This document shows positions 1 to 24,800 of a stretch of DNA of 64,000 nt, piece after piece; position 1 is the stretch's first letter, and each line of letters opens with the position of its first letter. Location: contig NZ_AP022613.1 of assembly GCF_010730195.1 (NCBI RefSeq), positions 3,162,001 through 3,226,000 on the forward strand, written 5' to 3'. The notes beneath the pieces were generated by a model that was given only the letters and a program-made list of their open reading frames with translations, made no database searches and was not told the origin of the DNA. This DNA comes from Mycobacterium conspicuum (GTDB lineage: Bacteria > Actinomycetota > Actinomycetes > Mycobacteriales > Mycobacteriaceae). The position numbers and the translations under genes are program-made.

Positions 1-9884
<9,884 letters not shown>

Positions 9885-9898
<14 letters not shown>

Positions 9899-12800
9899 AT
9901 CGCCGCTGCAGTTCGTCGATCTGCTTTTGGCTGAGCGAGGCCGCTACATCGGAGGGCGTCAACCCGCCGCCGCCGCTCTGCACGTGCGCGCATATGCCGG
10001 CCAGGGCCTCGAGCCACAGCCGGCTCAGCCGGCCGACCTGCGCGCCATCGAGTGCCGACGGTGCCCAGGTCCAGGCCGCGTGTAGCTGCGGGCCGGTGTC
10101 GGGGTTTTCCAACGTTCCGGCGTTGAGCTCGAGGGTGTGCGCCAGCGGCATCGGCACCGCCGCCGCGGCCGAAGAAACCGACATGCTGTCCGGGCTCAGT
10201 CGCCACAACTCCCCGGACCCGGCGGCGGCATCGGCCCCCGAGGCGCCCGCGGCGCCCTGCCGCCCGAGGTAGTTGAACCCGATCACCGGGTCCGACCCGC
10301 CCAGGTCGATGTCGGGGTTCAGGTATCGCAGCAGGCCGTAGGTCAGGCCGTCGGGAAGGGCGAGGAGCTGCTCCTTGGCGTCCTTGACCACCTTCCCCAG
10401 CGCCGCCCCGCCGGCGGTCACCTGCGCCCAGGACAGTTCCCCGACCGCAAGGGACACAGGGTATTTGGTGGTGAACCAGCCCACCGTGCGCGAAAGGTCG
10501 ACCTGCTCGCCCGAGGGGGCCAGGTCCTCGGCGCGGCCGTGGCCCTCCACGTCAACTCCGATCCGCGCGGCGCCACCCGCGAACTCCGCGACCGCCAAGG
10601 CGAACGCGATCAGCAGGATGTCTTGCACCCCAGCGTGAAACGCGGCCGGCACCTCGGTCAGCAGCAGTTCGGTGGTCTTCGCGTCCAGCGACACCGACAG
10701 GTGACCGGCGTTGGCGTAGGTATCCACCTCCGGTTGCACCGCCGGCAGCACCGCCGGGGTCGCCGCCACCGCCCGCCACGCGTCGGCCAGCTCCGCCACC
10801 TCGGGCGAGTGCGCGTGCTCGGCCAGCAGCGCCGCCCACCGGGCGAACGACGTGCCGCCCGCCGACAGGTTCACCGGTTGCCCGGCGTGGTGTTGGGCCC
10901 ACGCGATGTTGAGGTCTTCCAACAGGATTGGCCACGACACGGCGTCGACGGCCAGGTGGTGGACGATCATGACCAGCTCGCTCGCCTCGGAACCGGTACC
11001 GGCCACCCACAGCGCGCTGAGCATCACCCCGGCGGCCGGGTCCAACCGCGACCGCGCCTCGAGCACCGCTTCGTCCGACCGCACGTCCACCGATTGCAGG
11101 CACTTGTGCGCATCCAGCGAACCCGGTTCGGGCACGTGCAACGACCAGCCCCCCATGCCGTCGTCGTCGACGCGCAGCCGCAGCATCGCGTGGCGGTCCA
11201 GCAGCGCCTGGATCAACACCACCACGTCGGCCAGGGCCACTCCCGGGGGTGCCTGCAGCAGCACCGCCTGGTTGAACTGTTCGGTCGGGCCGTCCATGTC
11301 GTGCAGCCAGCGCATGATCGGGGTGGCCAGCACGGGCCCGATGCCCTCGTCGACGACGGCCGCGTCGTCGGCCACCGCGGCGACGACGGCCAGCCGGCCG
11401 ACGGTCTGCTCGACGAAGATGTCGCGCGGCCGGCACGTCAGGCCCGCCGCCCGGGCCCGCGTCACCACCTGCATCGCCGACAGGGAATCCCCGCCGAGGT
11501 CGAAGAAGGAGTCGTCGAGGCCGACGTGTTCGACGCCGAGGACCTCGGAGTAGATGCCAGCCAGGATTTCCTCGACGGCGCCGTCGGGGGCACGGTAATC
11601 CTCGGCGCCGCCGTATTTGGGTGCCGGCAACGCGCGGGTGTCGAGCTTGCCGTTGACCGTCAGCGGCAGCGCGTCGAGGACCACGATCGCCGCCGGCACC
11701 ATGTAGCCCGGCAGCCGATCGGCCAGCGCGGCGCGGATCGCGGCCGGGTCCAGCGTGATCCCCACGGCCCCAACCGCATAGCCGACGAGGCGCTTGTCGC
11801 CCGGGCGGTCCTCGCGGGCGATCACCACTGCCTGCTCGACGTCGTCCAATCCGGCCAGCGCCGCCTGGACGTCACCGAGTTCGATGCGATACCCGCGGAT
11901 CTTGACCTGTTCGTCGGCGCGGCCGAGGTAGCGCAGTTGGCCGTCGCGGCCCCACGCCACCAGATCGCCGCTGCGGTACATGCGTTGTCCGCCTTCAGCG
12001 AAGGGGCACGCCACAAACCGCGACCCGGTCAATCCCGGCCGGCCCCAATACCCAACGCCCACACCGTCGCCCGCCACGTACAGCTCCCCGACCACACCCG
12101 CGGGAACCGGCCGCAACCACGCGTCGAGCACGAACAACGCCGCCCCGACCACCGGCGAGCCGATCGGCACCGCACCCGAGGGCCCGCCCTTCAGCGGCGC
12201 GCTGATCGCCACGCACATCGTCGTCTCGGTCGGGCCGTAGGCGTTGACCATCACCCGGCCCGGCGCCCACCGGTCGACCACCTCCGCCGGGCACGCCTCA
12301 CCCACCACCACCACGGCGGTGTCTTCCATGCCGCGGTTCGGCAGCAGGGCCAACGCTGACGGGGTCTGAGTCAAGACGGTGACCCCCTGGTCGGTCAGCA
12401 GCGCGTGGAACTCCTCGGGCGAGGCCGCCACCGCATCGGGCACCACCACCAGCCGAGCCCCACGCAACAGCGCGCCGAAGATCTCCCACACCGACACGTC
12501 GAACGCCAGCGAATGGCACAGCGGCCACGACCCGCCGGTCGGCAATCGCTGATCCAGCGACCCGATCAACCGCGTCACGTTCGCGTGGGTGACCGCCACC
12601 CCCTTCGGGACGCCCGTCGTGCCCGACGTGTAAATCACGTACGCCACCTCGCCGGCGGCCACCGACCCGGGCGCGGTCGCCGGCTGCGCCCGCAGCGCGG
12701 GGTCGGCCACGTCGATCACCGGCACGGCCTCGCCCACCCGGGACGCCAGCTTGGCCGTGCACACCGCCAGCACCGGCGCGGAATCGGAGAGCATGAAACC

Positions 12801-15800
12801 GATCCGCTCCCGCGGGAGGGCCGCATCGATCGGCACGTAGGCGGCGCCGGTCTTGAGCACTCCGAATACGGCCACCACCGCCTCGACGCCACGCTCGACC
12901 ACCAGCGCCACGCGATGGCCTGGGCCGGCGCCGCGCCCAATCAGCGTATGCGCCAACCGATTTGACGCCTCGTCGAGCTCGCGATAGGTCACCGAACGCG
13001 CGCCGTCGGTCACCGCCACCGCCTCCGGCGCCGCCGCCACCCGCTCGGCGAACACGCGAGGAATCGAGAACGCCGTCGGAGCCGGCGCAGTCAGGGCCGA
13101 CCGCTGACCCCACTGCGCCAACCGCGCATGCTCACCGGAATCGAGCACGTCGATCGACGACAGCCGCCGCGCCGGGTCGGCGGCCATCGCCGCCAACACC
13201 CGCTCCAGCCGCCCCACCAGCGCCTCGACGGTGCCCGCGTCGAACACGTCGGTGCGAAACTCCACCGCTCCGGAAACCCCTGCGGGCTCACCGGTTTCGC
13301 CGAAGCGTTCGGCGAAGGAAAACATCAAATCCATTCGGGCCGTGCGGGTCTCCACCGGCACCGCGGTGACGAGCAAATCCCCCAGGGCCAGTTCGGCGGG
13401 CTGGTTGCTCTGCCAGTCCACCGCCACCTGGAACAGCGGGTGATGGGTCAGGCTTCGGGTGGGGTTGAGCCGCTCGACTAGAAGCTCGAAGGGCACATCC
13501 TGGTGCTCGAAGGCGGCCAGCCCGCGTCGGCGCACCTGACCCAGCAGCTCGCCGACGGTGGGGTCGCCGGCCAGTTGCACCCGCAGCACCAAGGTGTTGA
13601 CGAAGAAGCCGACCAGCTCGTCGAGCGCGGGGTCACCGCGCCCGGCGATCGCGTAGCCCACGGCCACGTCGTTGCTGGCGCTGAGCTTGGCCAGCAGCAC
13701 GGCCAGGGCGGCCTGCACCACCATGAAACTGGTCGCGTTGTGCTCGCGGGCGGTGCGACGGATCTGCTGCTGCAACTCAGCCGGCCAGTCCACGACGACG
13801 CTGGCGCCGCGGTGCTCAGCGACCGGGGGGTAGGGCCGATCGGTGGGCAACTGCAGCCGGTCGGGCAGCCCGGCCAGCTCCCGCTCCCAGTAGGCAAGCT
13901 GCGCCGCGATCGGGCTCTCGCCGTCGGCCATGTCGCCCAGCTGCGCGCGCTGCCACAGCGTGTAATGGGCGTACTGCACCGCCAGCGGGGCCCAATCCGG
14001 GGCCTGTCCGGCGCACCGGCTGGCATAGGCCGCGCCCAGATCCGCTACCAGTGGGGTGATCGACCCGCCGTCGGCGACGATGTGGTGCAGCACGGCCACC
14101 AGCACATGCTCGTCGTCGGCAACGCGGAAAAGTGTTACCCGCAAAGGGATCTCGGCGCTCAGGTCGAACGTGTAACGCGCCGCGTCGACCGCCGCCTCTT
14201 CCAACTGGGTCGTCGACCAGGCGGTCGCGTCGACCATGTCGCACCCGATGCCGGCTTGATCGACGGGCACGACCACCTGCTGCGGTGTCCCGTCGGTCGC
14301 GACGAACAGTGTGCGCAGGCTCTCCTGACGGCCGATCACATCGACCAGCGCCGCGGCCAAGGCATCGGTATCCAGGCGTCCCGTCAACCGCAGCCCCGCC
14401 ACCAGGTTGTAGACGGGTGAGGGCCCCTGCAACTGGTCCAGGAACCACAACCGGTTTTGGGCAATCGACAGCGGCACCACCGCGGGCCGCTGCACCGGCG
14501 CCAGCGGCGTGAGCCGGCTTCCACCGCCCTCGCCGAGGCGCGACGCCAGCTGGGCAACCGTGGGCGCGTCGAACAGGGTGCGCACCGGAAGGTCGGCGTT
14601 CAGGCCGGCGTTGATCGCCGAGATCAGGCGCATCGCCGAGAGGGAGTCGCCGCCGAGGTCGAAGAAGGAGTCGTCGAGGCCGACCCGCTCGTGCCCCAGC
14701 ACCTGGGCGTAGATGCCGGCAAGGATCTCCTCGACGGCGCCGGACGGGGCCCGGTAGCGGTCGCCGTCGGTGTATTCGGGTGCGGGCAGGGCTCGGGTGT
14801 CGAGCTTGCCGTTGGGCGTCAGGGGCAGCGTGTCGAGGACGACGACGGCGGCGGGAACCATGTAGGCCGGCAGCCGCTGCGCCGCCGCGGCGCGGATGCT
14901 GGCCGGGTCTGGTCTGCCGGTGACGTACCCGACCAGGCGCTTGTCGCCCGGGCGGTCCTCGCGGGCGATCACCACGGCCTGCTCGACGCCGTCCAGGCCG
15001 GCCAGCGCCGCACGGACCTCGCCCAGCTCGACGCGATACCCGCGGATCTTGACCTGCTGGTCGGCGCGCCCGGCGTACCGCAACTGCCCGTCGGCGCCCC
15101 AGGACACCAGATCCCCGGTGCGGTACATGCGTTGCCCGGGTGCGCCGAAGGGGCATGCCACGAACCGCGACCCGGTCAGGCCTGCCCGTCCCGAATACCC
15201 AACGCCCACACCGGAACCGGCCACATACAACTCGCCGACCGACCCCGCCGGCACCGGACGCAACCACCCGTCGAGCACGAACAGCGCGGCCCCGTTCACG
15301 GGCGACCCGATCGGCACCGCGCCGCCGCCCGCGCGCAGCGGCGCGCTGATCGCCACGCACATCGTCGTCTCGGTCGGGCCGTAGGCGTTGATCATGGTGC
15401 GCCCGGGCGCCCAGCGATCCACCACCTCGGCCGGGCACGCCTCACCGACGACGACCAAAGCCGGCGCCTGTAGGCCGGCGGGATCCAGGGCCGCCAGCGC
15501 GGACGGGGTCTGGGTCAGGACGGTGACCTGCTCGGCGGCGAGCAACCCATGGAAGTCGTCCGGGGCGGCCACCACCTCCTCGGGCACCACCACCAGCCGT
15601 CCGCCGCGCAGCAGCGGACCGAAGATCTCCCAGACCGACACGTCGAACGCCAGCGAGTGACACAGCGGCCACACCCCGGCCTCGGGCAGCCGCTCATCCA
15701 GCGACCCGATCAGCCGGGTCACGTTCGCGTGGGTGATGCCGACCCCCTTGGGCACCCCCGTCGTGCCCGAGGTGTAGATCACGTACGCCACCTCGGCGGG

Positions 15801-18800
15801 CGTCACCGAAGCCGGGGCCGTGCCGGGCTGGGCCGCGATCGCGGGGTCGTCGATATCGACGACGGGCACGCCGTCGCCCAGCCGCGACCGCAACGCGGCG
15901 GTGCTCACCGCGGCGATCGGCGCGGAGTCGGCCAGCATGAAGTCGATCCGCTGCTGGGGATGACCCGCGTCGATCGGCAGATACGCAGCGCCGGTCTTCA
16001 CGATGCCGAGTATCGCCACCACCGCCTCGGCGGAGCGATCCATCAGCGACGCCACACACTGACCCGGACCCGCACCACGCCCAATCAGCGCATGCGCCAA
16101 CCGATTTGACGCCTCGTCAAGCTCCCGATACAAGACCGAACGCGGCCCATCGGTCACCGCCACCGCCCCTGGGTACGCCGCGGCCCGCGCCGCGAACACC
16201 TCCGGAATCGAGACCGCCGCCGCCGGCGGCGACGTCAGCGCCGACCGCTGGCCCCACTCCTCCAGTTGCGCGTGCTCGCCGGCGCCGAGCGCGTCCACCG
16301 ACGACAGCCTCCGCCCAGCGTTGGCGGCCATGGCCGCCAACACCCGCTGCAGCCGATCGGCCAACACCCCGACGCTGGCCGCGTCGAACACATCGGTGTC
16401 GTATTCGACGCGCAGGCTCAGTTCGGGGCCCGGCTGGACCTGCACCGTCAGCGGGTAGTGGTTGTATTCGCGGCCAGTGAACGCGGTGATGGCCGGTTCT
16501 TGGTCACCCGACAGCGCGGCGCCGTCGATCGGGAAATTCTGATACACGAATAGGGTGTCGAACAGCTTGTCGTGACCGGTGATTCGGTGAATCTCGTTGA
16601 GCGCCAAGTGCTGATGCTCGAGGGTGTCGGTGTAGGCGCGCTGCAGCTGATCGATCAGGTCCACGGTGGTGGTTGCCGGCCTGATGTTCGCCCGCACCGG
16701 CACGGTGTTGATGAACAGCCCCACCATCGAGTCCGCGCCGGCCAATTCGGCCGGCCTGCCGGAGACGGCGGTGCCGAAGGCGACGTCGTGCTGACCGGTC
16801 AGCGCGGCCAGCAGTTGCGCGAACGCGCCCTGCAGCACTGTGTTGACGGTGGTGTGGTGTGCGCGCGCGAGTTCGCCGATGGCCCGGGTCGTTTCGGCGG
16901 GCACCCGGAACGCGGCCTCGCCGCGTGCGCCCCTGCCCAATCCGGCCCGCGGCGCGACCAGGGTGGGGGTGTCGAAGCCGGCGAGCACCCGCCGCCAGGC
17001 GGCGCGGGCGGCATCGAGGTCGCGATCGGCGAGCCAGCAGACGAACCGTCGGTACGGGACCGCCGCGGGCAGGCGGTGTCCGCGGTAGGCGGTAAAGATC
17101 TCGCCCAGCAGGATCGGCAGCGACCAGCCGTCCATCACGATGTGGTGGTTGGTCAGCACCAGCCGGTGCCGGTCGTCGGCGGTGCGGATCAGCGCCGCCC
17201 GGAACACCGGCTCGTCGGCCAGCATGCACACCGCCGCCCGTTCGTCGGCGCACAGCCGCCGAATCTGTTCCTCTTCATCATCCCCGTTAGCGAGGTCGAC
17301 GACGCGCCACACCGGCGCGGGGTCGGCGGGAACGATCTGCACGGGCTCGTCGAACTGTCGCGGGAAGCGGGCCGCCAGATGCGGGTGGCGGTTGAGCACC
17401 ACGTGCACCGCGTCGCGCAACCGATCCTGATCCAGGGCGCCGCTCAACGCCAGGTCCAGCTGCGCCGCGTACACATCGTCGCCGGCCGTCGCGGTGCGGG
17501 CGTGGAAGAGCAGCCCCTGCTGCAGCGGGGTCAACGGCAAGATATCGGCGATCGCAAACCGCTGGCCCAGCTCGTCGATCTGCCGCTGGCTCAGCCGGGC
17601 CGGCGCAATATCCGACGGCGTCAGGCCACCACCACCGCCCCGCACGTGAGCGCAGATGCCGGCCAGGGCCTCGAACCACAGCCGGCTCAGCAGGTGGACG
17701 TGGGCGCCGTCGATTGCCGACGGCGCCCACGTCCAATTGGCCTGCAAATGTGGGCCGGCTTCGGCGTCCACCGTTCCGGCGTTGAGTTCCACGGTGTGCG
17801 GCAACGGCATTGGCACCGCCGCGGCGGCGTGGGTCAACTCCATGCCGTCGGGGCGGATCTGCCATAGCTCGTTGGCGGCCGCAGTCTGCGCGGGGGCGCC
17901 CAACCGCCCCAGGTAGTTGAATCCGATCAGCGGCTCGGAGCCGCCCAGATCGATGTCGGTATTCAGGTAGCGCAACAGGCCGTAGGTCAGCGGCTCCGGG
18001 AGGGCGCGCAGCTGTTCCTTGGCGTGTTTGATCACCGCCCCCAGCGCGGAATCGCCGGAGGTGACCTGCGCCCAGGACAGCCCGCCGACGCCGAGCGACA
18101 CCGGGTACTTGGCGGTGAACCACCCGACGGTGCGGGACAGGTCGATGTGCGGTCCCAGTTCCTCGTGGCGGCCGTGGCCCTCCACATCGATGCCGATCCG
18201 CGTCGCGCCGGTGCCCAGGAATTGGGTCCAGGCAAGCGCGAACGCGATCAACAGAATGTCTTGCACGCCAGCGCGAAACGCCGCCGGCGCCTCACCCAGC
18301 AGGACCCGGGTGGTGTCGACGTCCAACGACACCGTCAACTGGCCCGCCGAGGCGTAGGTGTCCACCGCCGGTTGCGGCGCCGGCACCACCGCGGGCGCCG
18401 CCGCCACCTGACGCCACGCCTCGGCGAGCTGCACCGCTTCCGGCGCGTAGGCCCGCTCGGCCAGCAGCGACGCCCACCGGGCGAACGACGTGCCGCCCGC
18501 CGGCAGGTCCACGGGTTTCCCGAGCCGGCGTTGACCCCAGGCAATGTTCAAGTCTTCCAACAGGATTCGCCATGACACCGCGTCGACGGCCAGGTGATGA
18601 ACGATCATCGCCAACTCACCCGTCGCGGCCACCCACAGTGCGCTGAGCATCACCCCGGCGGCCGGATCCAACCGCGAGCGCGCCGTCACCACCGCCGCAT
18701 CCGACAACTCGTCGACGGCGCGCAGGCATGAGCGGGCGTCGACCGCGCCGGGTTCGGGCACCGTCAACGACCAGACCCCGCCGGCCTCGTCCGCGTCCAC

Positions 18801-21800
18801 GCGCAGCCGCAGCATGGCGTGCCGATCCAGCAGGGCCTGCAGCACGACCACCACGTCGGCCTCGGTGACGCCGGCGGGCGCGCGCACCACCAGCGCCTGA
18901 TTGAACTGCCCTGTGGGGCCGTCCACGCCGGCCAGCCAGCGCATGATCGGAGTCGCCGGCAGCGGCCCGACGCCCTCATCGGTCGGGGCATTCTCGTCGG
19001 CGTCACGGGTGACCCGCGCCAGTCGGGCCAGCCTTTCCACGGTCTGCTCGACGAAGACATCGCGCGGCCGACACGCCAGACCCGCGGCCCGGGCCCGGGA
19101 TACCACCTGCATCGACAGGATGCTGTCGCCGCCCAGGTCGAAGAAGGAGTCGTCCACCCCGACCCGCTCCAGCCCCAGCACCTCGGCGTAGATGCCGGCC
19201 AGGATCTTTTCGATCGCGCCCTCTGGGGCCCGATACTGCTCGGCGCCAACGTATTCCGGTGCGGGCAAGGCGCGGGTGTCGAGCTTGCCGTTGACCGTCA
19301 ACGGCAACTCGTCCAACACCACGACCGCCGCCGGAACCATGTAGCTGGGCAGCCGATCGCCGAGTTGCGCACGAACCGCGGCCGGGTCCAGCAGGCCGGG
19401 GGCCCCGACGACGTAGCCGACCAGACGCTTCACCCCGGGGGCGTCCTCGCGGGCGATCACCGCCGCCTGCTCGACGCCGTCCAGCCCCGCCAGCGCCGAC
19501 CGGACCTCGCCGAGTTCGATGCGGTAGCCGCGAATCTTGACCTGCTCGTCGGCGCGGCCCAGATGCTGCAGCTGCCCGTCGACGCCCCAACGCACCAAAT
19601 CCCCGGTGCGATACATCCGCTGTCCCGGTTGCCCCGCGCAAACGAACGGGCATGCGACGAACCGCGATCCGGTCAGCCCGGCCCGGCCCAGATACCCGAC
19701 GCCGACGCCGCCGCCGGCCACGTACAACTCGCCGACCACGCCCGCGGGCACCGGGCGCAGCCACCGGTCCAGCACGAACAGCGCCGTTCCGGCCACGGGA
19801 GTACCGATCGGCACCGACCCGGCTCCGGCGGCAAGCGGGGCGCTGATCGCCACGCACATCGTCGTCTCGGTCGGGCCGTAGGCGTTGACCATCAACCGCC
19901 CCGGCGCCCACCGATCGGCCACTTCGACCGGACACGCCTCGCCGACCACCACCAGCGCGGTGTCGCCCAGCCCGTGTTCGGGCAGGGCGGCCAACGCCGA
20001 CGGGGTTTGGGTCAGGACGGTGACCTGCTCGGCGGCCAGCAGCGCGTGGAACTCCTCCGCGGCGGCCACCACGGGTTCGGGCACCACCACCAGCCGCCCC
20101 CCGCGCAGCAGCGCACCGAAGATCTCCCACACCGACACGTCGAACGCCAACGAATGACGCAGCGGCCACACGCCCGCCGCGGGCAGCCGCTCGTCCAACG
20201 AGCCCAACAGCTGGGTGACGTTGCGGTGGGTGACCGCCACCCCCTTGGGCACACCGGTGGTGCCCGAGGTGTAGATCAGGTAGGCGATCTGGTTCGGGTC
20301 GGGTGCCGGCAGGGGCGTGCTGGTGTCAAACCCGGTGTCGACAGCGGCGTCCTCGACATCGATCACGGCAGTGCCATGCCCGTCCAGCCGCGAACGGAGA
20401 TCCGCCGTGGTGATCGCCGCGCTCGGTGCGGCATCGGCGAGGATGAAGTCCATCCGGGCCGCCGGCACCGCCGGATCCAGCGGCAGATACGCCGCGCCGG
20501 TCTTGAGCACCGCCAGCATCGCCACGACCGCCTCGGCCGAGCGCGTGAACAGCAGCGCCACGCACTCTCCCGGACCCGTACCCCGCGCAATCAGCTTGTG
20601 CGCCAACCGGTTCGACGCGTCGTCGAGTTCCGCATAGCTGATTGAACGCTCACCGTCGGTGATCGCCGGCGCCTGCGGCGTCGCGGCCACCCGTTCGGCG
20701 AACGCCTGCGGGATCGACGCCGGCGCGGGCGCGGGAGCCGTCAACGCCGCGGTGTGCCCCAGCTGCGCCAGCCGGGCGTGCTCGGCTGGGTCCAGCACAT
20801 CGATGGACGACACCCGCCGCGTCGGGTCGGCGGTCAGCGCCTGCAAGACCCGCCGCAACCGCTCGATCAACACCTCGATGCTGGCCGCGTCGAACACGTC
20901 GGTGCGGAATTCCACCGTGCCGCCGATCCCGGCGGGCTCACCGGCCTCGCCGACGCGTTCGGCCAGGGCGAACGTCAAATCCATACGGGCGGTGCGGATT
21001 TCCACCGGCATCGACGTGACCTGGAGGTCACCCAGGTCCAGCTTGGCCGCTGGATCGCTGTCCCCGGCGAACTGCCAACCCATCACCACCTGGATCAGCG
21101 GGTGATGGGCCAACGACCTGGTCGGGTTGAGCCGCTCGACCAGCACCTCGAAGGGCACATCTTGGTGCTCGTATGCGGCCAGGCTGCGTTCGCGCACCTG
21201 CGCCAGCAGCTCGACGCCGGTGGGATCGCCGGCCACGTCGACCCGCAGCACCAGCGTGTTGACGAAAAAGCCGACCAGATCGTCCAATGCGGGGTCGCTC
21301 CGGCCGGCGATCGGAAACCCAACGGCCACATCGGGACTGGCGGTGAGCTTCGACAGCAGCACCGCCAACGCGGCCTGAACCAGCATGAAGCTGGTCACAT
21401 TGTGCTCGCGAGCCGCCCGCGCGACCTGTTGCTGCAACTCCACCGGCCAGTCCACGACGACGGTGGCGCCACGCTGGTCGGGCTCCGGCGGGTAGGGCCG
21501 ATCGGTCGGCAACTGCAGCCGCTCGGGCATCCCGGCCAGCGCGCGCTCCCAATAGGCAAGCTGGGCAGCGATGGGGCTGTCGCTGTCGGCCAGATCGCCG
21601 AGCAGCGCGCGTTGCCACAGCGTGTAGTCGACGTACTGCACCGGCAGCGGCGCCCACTCGGGTGCGCGCCCGGCGCGCCGGCTGGCGTAGGCCACCGCAA
21701 GATCCCGTAACAACGGCGCGATCGACAAGCCGTCCGCGGCGACGTGGTGCAACACGGCCACCAGCACATGCTCGTCTTCGGTGATGCGGAAAAGGGTTGC

Positions 21801-24800
21801 GCGCAAAGGCATCTCAATGCTCAGGTCGAATGTGTGACTCGCCGCCGCGTCGATGGCCTCAGCTAGCCGACCAACCGACCCGTCCGGCCAGCCCGCGGTA
21901 TCGATGACCTCCCAACCGAATTCGGCGCGCTCGGCCGGCAGCACCAGCTGCTGGGGGATCCCGTCCGGCGACACGAACAGGGTGCGCAGGCTCTCATGAC
22001 GGCCGACCACGTGGGCCAGCGCCGCGCGCAGCGTCTCGGCGTCCAGGCGCCCGTCGAGCCGCAGTGCGGTCGCCATGTTGAACACCGTCGAAGGCCCGTG
22101 CAACTGCTCGACGAACCACAGCCGCTGCTGGGCATACGACAACGGCACCACCGCCGGCCGGTCGCGGGCCACCAGCGGCTCCAGCCGCGGCGAACCCTCG
22201 CCGACGTGCAGGGCCAACTGGGCAACCGTGGGCGCGTCGAACACGGTGGGCACCGCGATGTCGGCGCCCAGCGAGGTCTTGATCGCCGCGGTCAGGCGCA
22301 TGGCGAGCAGCGAGTCGCCGCCCAGGTCGAAGAACGAGTCGTCCACCCCGACCCGGTCGAGCCCCAGCACCTCGGCGTAGATGCCGGCCAGGATTTCCTC
22401 GATCGCGTTATCCGGTGTCCGGTACCGATCAACGTCCTGGGCTTGCAGTGCCAGCAGGGCGCGGGTGTCGAGCTTGCCGTTGACGGTCAGCGGCAGCGCA
22501 TCGAGGACCACCACGGCCGCCGGGATCATGTACTCCGGTATCCGCTGGCCGAGCTCGGCGCGGATCTCGGCGGGGTCCGCGGTCCCGGTGACGTAGCCGA
22601 CCAGCCGCTTGTCGCCCGGACGGTCCTCGCGAGCCAGCACCACCGCCTGCTCCACGCCGTCCAGTCCGCTCAACACCGCCTGGATCTCGCCGAGCTCGAT
22701 GCGGTACCCGCGCACCTTGACCTGCTCATCGGCGCGGCCCAGATGCTGCAGCTGCCCATCGACACCCCAACGCACCAAATCCCCGGTGCGATACATCCGC
22801 TGTCCAGGTTGCCCCGCCCCAACGAACGGGCACGCCACAAATCGCGACCCTGTCAACCCGGCCCGGCCCAGATACCCGACCCCGACACCGGTGCCGGCCA
22901 CATACAACTCCCCCACCACACCCACCGGCGCCGGACGCAACCACCGGTCCAACACGAACAGCGCCGCCCCGGCCACCGGCGACCCGATCGGCACGACCCC
23001 GCTCCCGGGGGTCAGCGGGGCACTGATCGCCACACACATGGTCGTCTCGGTCGGACCGTAGGCGTTGACCATCAACCGCCCCGGCGCCCACCGATCCACC
23101 ACCTCCACCGGACACGCCTCACCGACCACCACCAGCGCGGTGTCGCCCAACCCGTGCTGGGGCAGCGCGGCCAATGCCGACGGGGTCTGGGTCAACACGG
23201 TGACCCGCTCGGCGGTCAGCAGGGCATGGAACTCCTCCGCGGCGAGCACCACCGGTTCGGGCACCACCACCAGCCGACCCCCGCGCAGCAGCGCGCCGAA
23301 GATCTCCCACACCGACACGTCAAACGCCAGCGAATGGCACAGCGTCCACACCCCGGCCGCCGGCAGCCGCTCGTCCAACGAGCCGATCAACCGCGTCACA
23401 CTGCCGTGGCTAACCGCCACCCCCTTGGGCGCACCGGTTGTGCCCGAGGTGTAGATGAGATACGCCACATCGTCGGGCTCCGGCGCCGGCACTGCACCGT
23501 CTGAGCACCCATCTGAGCGCCCGTCAAGGCCGGCATCGTTGACGTCAAGCACCACCACCCCAGAGCCCTCGAGACGACCCGCGAGGTCCGACGTCGTCAC
23601 CGCCACCGTCGGTGCGGTATCGGCGAGCATGAACTCCATTCGCGCCGACGGCACCGCCGGATCCAGCGGCAGGTACGCTGCTCCCGTCTTGAGCACCGCC
23701 AGCATCGCCGCGACCGCCTCGGCCGACCGCGAAAACAGCAGCGCCACATACTGACCCGGACCCGTACCCAGATCAACGAGCTTGCGCGCCAACCGGTTCG
23801 ACGTCTCCTCCAATTCGCGATAAGAGATCGAACGCCCGGCGTCGGTGATCGCCACCGCCTCGGGCGTGCGCGCAACCTGGGCGGCAAACGAAGCCGGAAC
23901 CGACAACGGCGCGGCCGCCGGCCCGGTCAACAGGGCGCGCCCGCCGAACCGATCCAGCCGCGCCCGGTCGGGCTCGTCGAGTAAATCCACCGACGACAAT
24001 GACCGCTGCGGATCGGCGGCCATCGCCACCAGTACGCGCTCCAGCCGCCCTGCTAATTCGCGGACATCGCAATGCGGAAAGAATTGTCCAGCACCCACGG
24101 TGCTCAGAAACAGCTGATCTTCGTCCTTGAAAAAGACCAAACCGAACTCGACCGGGCCGGCATGGGTCAGTGTTCCGGTTGTTGCGGCCCCGTCAAAAAA
24201 GCCGGTGTGTGTGGCCGGAATGAAGTTGACGACAACGCGGTTCGAGGCTTGCCCGGAGCCACGCAGACTCGCCTTGTAGTCAATAGCGTGGACCGGAAAC
24301 CGCTGGTGCTGCAGCGCTTCCCGCATTCGCGTGTCCACCCGTCGACAAAAGTCGACAACCGCCGTCCCCGGCGACGTTTGCAGGACCAGTGGGACGAACC
24401 CGGAAATCATTCCGGGCACCATCTGCGCCTGCGGAGCCACCCGCCTGCTCACCGGAAAGTCGAGCACCACCTCTGGGCTCTCGGTGTCGAACGCGCGCAC
24501 CAGCAGCGCGCACGCGGCAGTGATCACCGACGACCGACGTACCCCCAAGGCCTGCGACAACGCCTGTATCCCGGCGACGGCCGCGGGGTCGAGCTGCACC
24601 GGCGCGGACGGCTGTCCGTCGCGCTCGGCCGCGGCCGCCAACCGGTAGCGCGGCTCGCCTTCCGGCGGAAGATTTTTCGTCCAGTAGGCCTGATCCTCGA
24701 GATAGTCGGGGGACGCCTCGTATTGCGATTCTGCGTCGATGAGATCGCGCAACGTTCCAAAAAATGCGGGCGGAACGGGCCCGCCCTGCGCCATGGCCGA

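Noticed and set aside
10137..12359. Long plus-strand ORF (740 codons) and similar ones (281-1756, 5240-6865, 18819-20645, 21996-23504)
   Set aside because: They are antisense to the NRPS genes, rich in Arg/His/Gln/Gly, lack any domain, and result from the codon bias of the real genes.
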